From: Gammaproteobacteria bacterium
GTDB lineage: Bacteria > Pseudomonadota > Gammaproteobacteria > S012-40
Assembly: GCA_029864945.1 (NCBI GenBank)
Contig: JAOTSL010000175.1
Span: 1 to 6,890 of the forward strand
Direction: 5' to 3'
DNA length: 6,890 bases
Position numbers and translations under genes: made by a program
Notes under the pieces: generated by a model
The model's input: only the letters and a program-made list of their open reading frames with translations
What the model was told of the DNA's origin: nothing
Databases searched by the model: none
Part shown: positions 4,465 through 6,890 of the stretch, piece after piece
Layout of the letters: every line of letters starts with the position of its first letter
How positions within the stretch are numbered: position 1 is the first letter of the stretch

Positions 4465-6676
4465 CATGCGTAAATACGCCATCCCAATCAGTACTCGGTG
4501 GATTAAACTTATAATACATACATCGGTCAATGTACTCATCGTAAATAAACAAGCTGTTTGTTTTGTTCAGATTTTTAAAAATATCGGCAGCCTTTTCAAA
4601 TTCTTGTAAACGGTAAGTTTTTAACGCAAGATGATATGTGTTTAGCTCATCAAGTGTTGACTTGTCTATGTCTTCTCGCTTTGAAATAGGTTGATAAATT
4701 GTAACTGGTTCATTTTTACCAACCACTCTTACTCGGTCGAGTTCGCGATAATAATACCCTGGGCAGGCATCGTGGGTAGACTCAGTAACGATGATTGATA
4801 CGCCGTATTTTTTTGTTAAAGCCTCGACTCTTGATCCCAAGTTTACTGAGTCGCCTAACACGGTATAAGACTTTCGAAACTCCGAGCCAATGTTTCCAAC
4901 ATACATAGGACCTGAATTTATACCAGCGCCAATACTTATTTTTGGCCAACCCTTTTTTTCAAATTCTATTGCCAAGTTATCTAATCTAGCCACCATTTCA
5001 AGGGTGGCTTTAAGTGCATGTTCCGGGTGTTTTTGATCATGTATAGGAGCGCCCCAGAACGCCATGATGGCATCACCAATGTATTTATCGATTGTACCTC
5101 GCTGAACTTGAATCGCGTCTGTCATACACGTAAAGTAGGCATTCATCATTTGCGTAAGTTCTTTTGGCTCCATGTTTTCTGATATCGCGGTAAAGCCGCG
5201 TATGTCTGAAAACATAACTGTCATCTCGCGCAGTTCCCCGCCTATTGCATAATCATCGTCGTCATTTCCTAATTCATTTACTAATTCTCGAGGAATGTAT
5301 TGTCCGAATACTTTAGCCAATTGCCGTTTTGAACGGTTCTCAACAAAATAGGAAAATGTAATTTCGAGTACTATTAATAATCCGATGAGAAATAACTGGC
5401 TGGCTATTGGTAAAACAAGATGCGCTTCATGCCACGCATAATATACACCGCCAAATACGGAGATTATGAGTACACTTGTTATTGCTGTATAGATCAACAT
5501 GTTTTGTTTAATGGTAGCAATACCCATCAATATCCAGATTAGTATAAGGCTGAGCATGGCGGCGCCAGAAATATACGCCGGATTATGTTTGATGTTACCG
5601 TCGAGTATACCTGCGATGAGATTTGCGTGAACTTCGACACCGGGATAAAGTGCTTGCACTGGGGTTGATCTTAAGTCAAGTAAACCGGCTGCTGTTGTTC
5701 CAACCAGAATAATTGAGCCTTGCATAACATCTAATGGCGCTGTGCGATTAATAATGTCGACTGCGGATACATAAGGAAAGCTACCTGAAGTGCCGCGATA
5801 GGGTACAAGAGCAGCACTGTGTTCATCCACAGGGATCTTAAACCCTTCAAACTCAATGCTTTCCAAGCCTAGGTTGACGCCCTGTTTCTGTTCATTACCT
5901 TCGACTACTAAATTCAGATAAGGAAAGTCCATAAGTGTACGTACCATTGCGAGAGATAGCGCTTCATAAAGTACGTCACCGTATCGTTGTACCATTGGAA
6001 TGGATCTAATTACACCGTCCTCATCAACCGCCGGTAGAGAGATAAAACCGCCGTGTATCGCGTTGCTCTGGAATAACTCGAGGTTTCCTCCTGCACCTGT
6101 TGCTTCAGGAAAGGGGATGCCGGACAAGCTGTCATCGAGTAAAATTGCAGGGTCGGGTAATTGACCTATTGTTAAACCTTTTTGGTTGTTGCCGTGAGTG
6201 AAAAAATACCCCATCACAACATTTCTATTTTTAAGTGCGTTTGCAAAGAGTTGATCATATTCAAGAGAGGGTTTTATTTTGTTAAAAGAGGCCAGATATT
6301 CTTTATTGTTTTTCAATTCATTATTTGCCATTTTTTCTAATGTTTTTAGCCCAGAACTTTCATCTTTTTCTGCGAATAATACGTCAAAGCCAACAACCGA
6401 TACTTGGTAGTGGTCAAATAGTGAATCCAACATGTCGGCGAGTACATTCCGGCCCCACGGCCAATGGCCAATGTTTTGCAGGCTTTTATCGTCAATATCA
6501 ACGATGACAATACGCGGGTCTTTATCGTGTTTCAGGGACGAATTGAGGCGGAAATCGTAAGCCTGGCGATCAAGGTTTTCCAATAGAGGTATGTTCAGGG
6601 AACCACTTGCATGGGCGAGCAATACCAACAGGAGTGCGAAGCTGATCAGATGTCTGACGAGTGACGATTTGAACAT
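4454..6676 (-). CDS. CHASE2-domain class III adenylate cyclase, membrane-bound
   Basis: This large enzyme should make cAMP from ATP in response to a periplasmic signal. From the ATG at 6674-6676 it has 740 residues: a first membrane helix (about 7-25), a periplasmic CHASE2 sensor (about 30-365, with IVIVDIDDKSL, GHWPWGR, GGFISLP, DEDGVIRSIPMV, and LVGTTAAGLLDLRSTP near its end), three membrane helices (about 370-388, 393-414, 420-442), a linker with GQYIPRELV, the cyclase domain (about 478-663) and a TPR-like tail (about 673-718) ending in PP-x3-WDGV. Catalytic residues are complete: metal-binding D491 (FSDIRGFT) and D535 (KYIGDAIM), transition-state N612 and R616 (DSVNLGSR). K531 and T605 are the Lys/Thr pair expected for ATP in class IIIb enzymes. 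In-frame ATGs also exist at 6707-6709 (751 aa) and 6755-6757 (767 aa). The first lies in a terminator stem, and none has a good Shine-Dalgarno; 6676 gives the usual CHASE2 N-terminus. Confidence 0.93.
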   Translation of the reverse strand: MFKSSLVRHLISFALLLVLLAHASGSLNIPLLENLDRQAYDFRLNSSLKHDKDPRIVIVDIDDKSLQNIGHWPWGRNVLADMLDSLFDHYQVSVVGFDVLFAEKDESSGLKTLEKMANNELKNNKEYLASFNKIKPSLEYDQLFANALKNRNVVMGYFFTHGNNQKGLTIGQLPDPAILLDDSLSGIPFPEATGAGGNLELFQSNAIHGGFISLPAVDEDGVIRSIPMVQRYGDVLYEALSLAMVRTLMDFPYLNLVVEGNEQKQGVNLGLESIEFEGFKIPVDEHSAALVPYRGTSGSFPYVSAVDIINRTAPLDVMQGSIILVGTTAAGLLDLRSTPVQALYPGVEVHANLIAGILDGNIKHNPAYISGAAMLSLILIWILMGIATIKQNMLIYTAITSVLIISVFGGVYYAWHEAHLVLPIASQLFLIGLLIVLEITFSYFVENRSKRQLAKVFGQYIPRELVNELGNDDDDYAIGGELREMTVMFSDIRGFTAISENMEPKELTQMMNAYFTCMTDAIQVQRGTIDKYIGDAIMAFWGAPIHDQKHPEHALKATLEMVARLDNLAIEFEKKGWPKISIGAGINSGPMYVGNIGSEFRKSYTVLGDSVNLGSRVEALTKKYGVSIIVTESTHDACPGYYYRELDRVRVVGKNEPVTIYQPISKREDIDKSTLDELNTYHLALKTYRLQEFEKAADIFKNLNKTNSLFIYDEYIDRCMYYKFNPPSTDWDGVFTHESK

Positions 6677-6741
6677 TATTTTGATAAATCCAGGTTTTCT
6701 TACCGTCATATCGGCATAAGTCGGACATATCTTTATAATTA

Positions 6742-6783
6742 GCAAAACAAAACCCATTCACCTGAAATTTCAGGTGAATGGGT
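6742..6783 (-). terminator. strong intrinsic terminator of the right-edge minus-strand gene
   Basis: A perfect 32-nt palindrome (6752-6783, arms ACCCATTCACCTGAAA and its complement) would fold as a 14-bp stem with an AATT loop. On the minus strand it is followed at once by GGGTTTTGTTTTGC, a T-rich tract; on the plus strand no T run follows. It starts 31 nt after the stop codon at 6815, where the terminator of that gene is expected. The ATG at 6755-6757 of the longest cyclase frame lies within one arm. Confidence 0.75.
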
Positions 6784-6814
6784 CTGTTAGGTACTTTGTC
6801 GTGTTTAAGTGCTT

Positions 6815-6890
6815 TTAATCTCTTTTATCTTTAGAGTCAGTATCAGATATTTTCTCGTGTTTCTCGTGTTTCTCGTGTTTCTCGTTTTTA
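6815..6890 (-). CDS. C-terminal tail of an unidentified protein with KHE repeats (partial)
   Basis: A minus-strand frame enters from the right edge and ends with TAA at 6815-6817, 31 nt before a strong terminator, which supports it being the true end of a gene. The 24 visible codons encode a highly charged tail: N-E-K-H-E-K-H-E-K-H-E-K followed by ISDTDSKDKRD. The Lys-His-Glu tripeptide repeats come from a 9-nt tandem DNA repeat. The other two minus-strand frames also stay open through the repeat but end less naturally: one at a TGA inside the sequence, one at a TAA near 6805. The protein family cannot be told from this tail. Such a histidine-rich charged end could bind metal or be a disordered extension. 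Being upstream of the cyclase on the same strand, it may be a functional neighbour, though the terminator separates the two transcripts at least partly. Confidence 0.6.
   Translation of the reverse strand, partial: KNEKHEKHEKHEKISDTDSKDKRD
6851..6886. repeat. tandem 9-bp repeat, four copies
   Basis: TTTCTCGTG is repeated exactly three times (6851-6877) and followed by a fourth copy with one change (TTTCTCGTT, 6878-6886). The period of nine keeps the reading frame, adding one Lys-His-Glu tripeptide per copy to the minus-strand protein. It continues close to the window edge, so the full copy number is unknown. Confidence 0.9.

Noticed and set aside
1..6890. CRISPR array, tRNA, rRNA, insertion sequence or c-di-GMP riboswitch
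   Set aside because: No regularly spaced repeats, no cloverleaf, no transposase motif with terminal repeats, and no riboswitch core was found on reading either strand.

Overview
This AT-rich window looks like chromosomal DNA of a marine or environmental gammaproteobacterium. The evidence is a Slp-family outer-membrane lipoprotein, a small DUF6763-like acidic protein, a stand-alone PilZ protein, a DUF2934 protein and a CHASE2-type adenylate cyclase, a mix common in gammaproteobacteria of the Cellvibrionales/Alteromonadales kind. The genus cannot be fixed from sequence alone. No rRNA, tRNA, CRISPR array, insertion sequence or phage gene was seen.

Layout from left to right. A partial minus-strand gene (1-251) runs off the left edge. 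A minus-strand Slp-family lipoprotein (657-1193) is followed 2 nt downstream by a previously uncalled 35-codon reading frame (547-654). The stretch 1194-1873 carries the divergent control region and no convincing gene. Then come three plus-strand genes, each with its own leader: a PilZ protein (1874-2188), a lysine-tailed DUF2934 protein (2424-2750) and, after a 545-nt AT-rich spacer rich in inverted repeats, a soluble PAS histidine kinase (3296-4423). The kinase faces a large minus-strand CHASE2 adenylate cyclase (4454-6676) across a 30-nt gap. A 32-nt perfect palindrome followed by a T-rich run separates the cyclase from the last minus-strand gene, of which only a C-terminal tail with Lys-His-Glu repeats is inside the window (6815-6890).

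The theme is signalling and envelope. The PilZ protein is a likely c-di-GMP receptor. The cyclase couples a periplasmic CHASE2 sensor to cAMP synthesis. The kinase is an orphan with no response regulator next to it. The genes do not form one operon: strands alternate and gaps are large, so functional linkage between them is inference. No clearly new multi-gene system is visible. The items most worth a second look are the coupled 35-aa frame behind Slp, the palindrome that overlaps the first possible cyclase start codon, the operator-like repeat cluster at 2847-2931, and the KHE repeat tail at the right edge.
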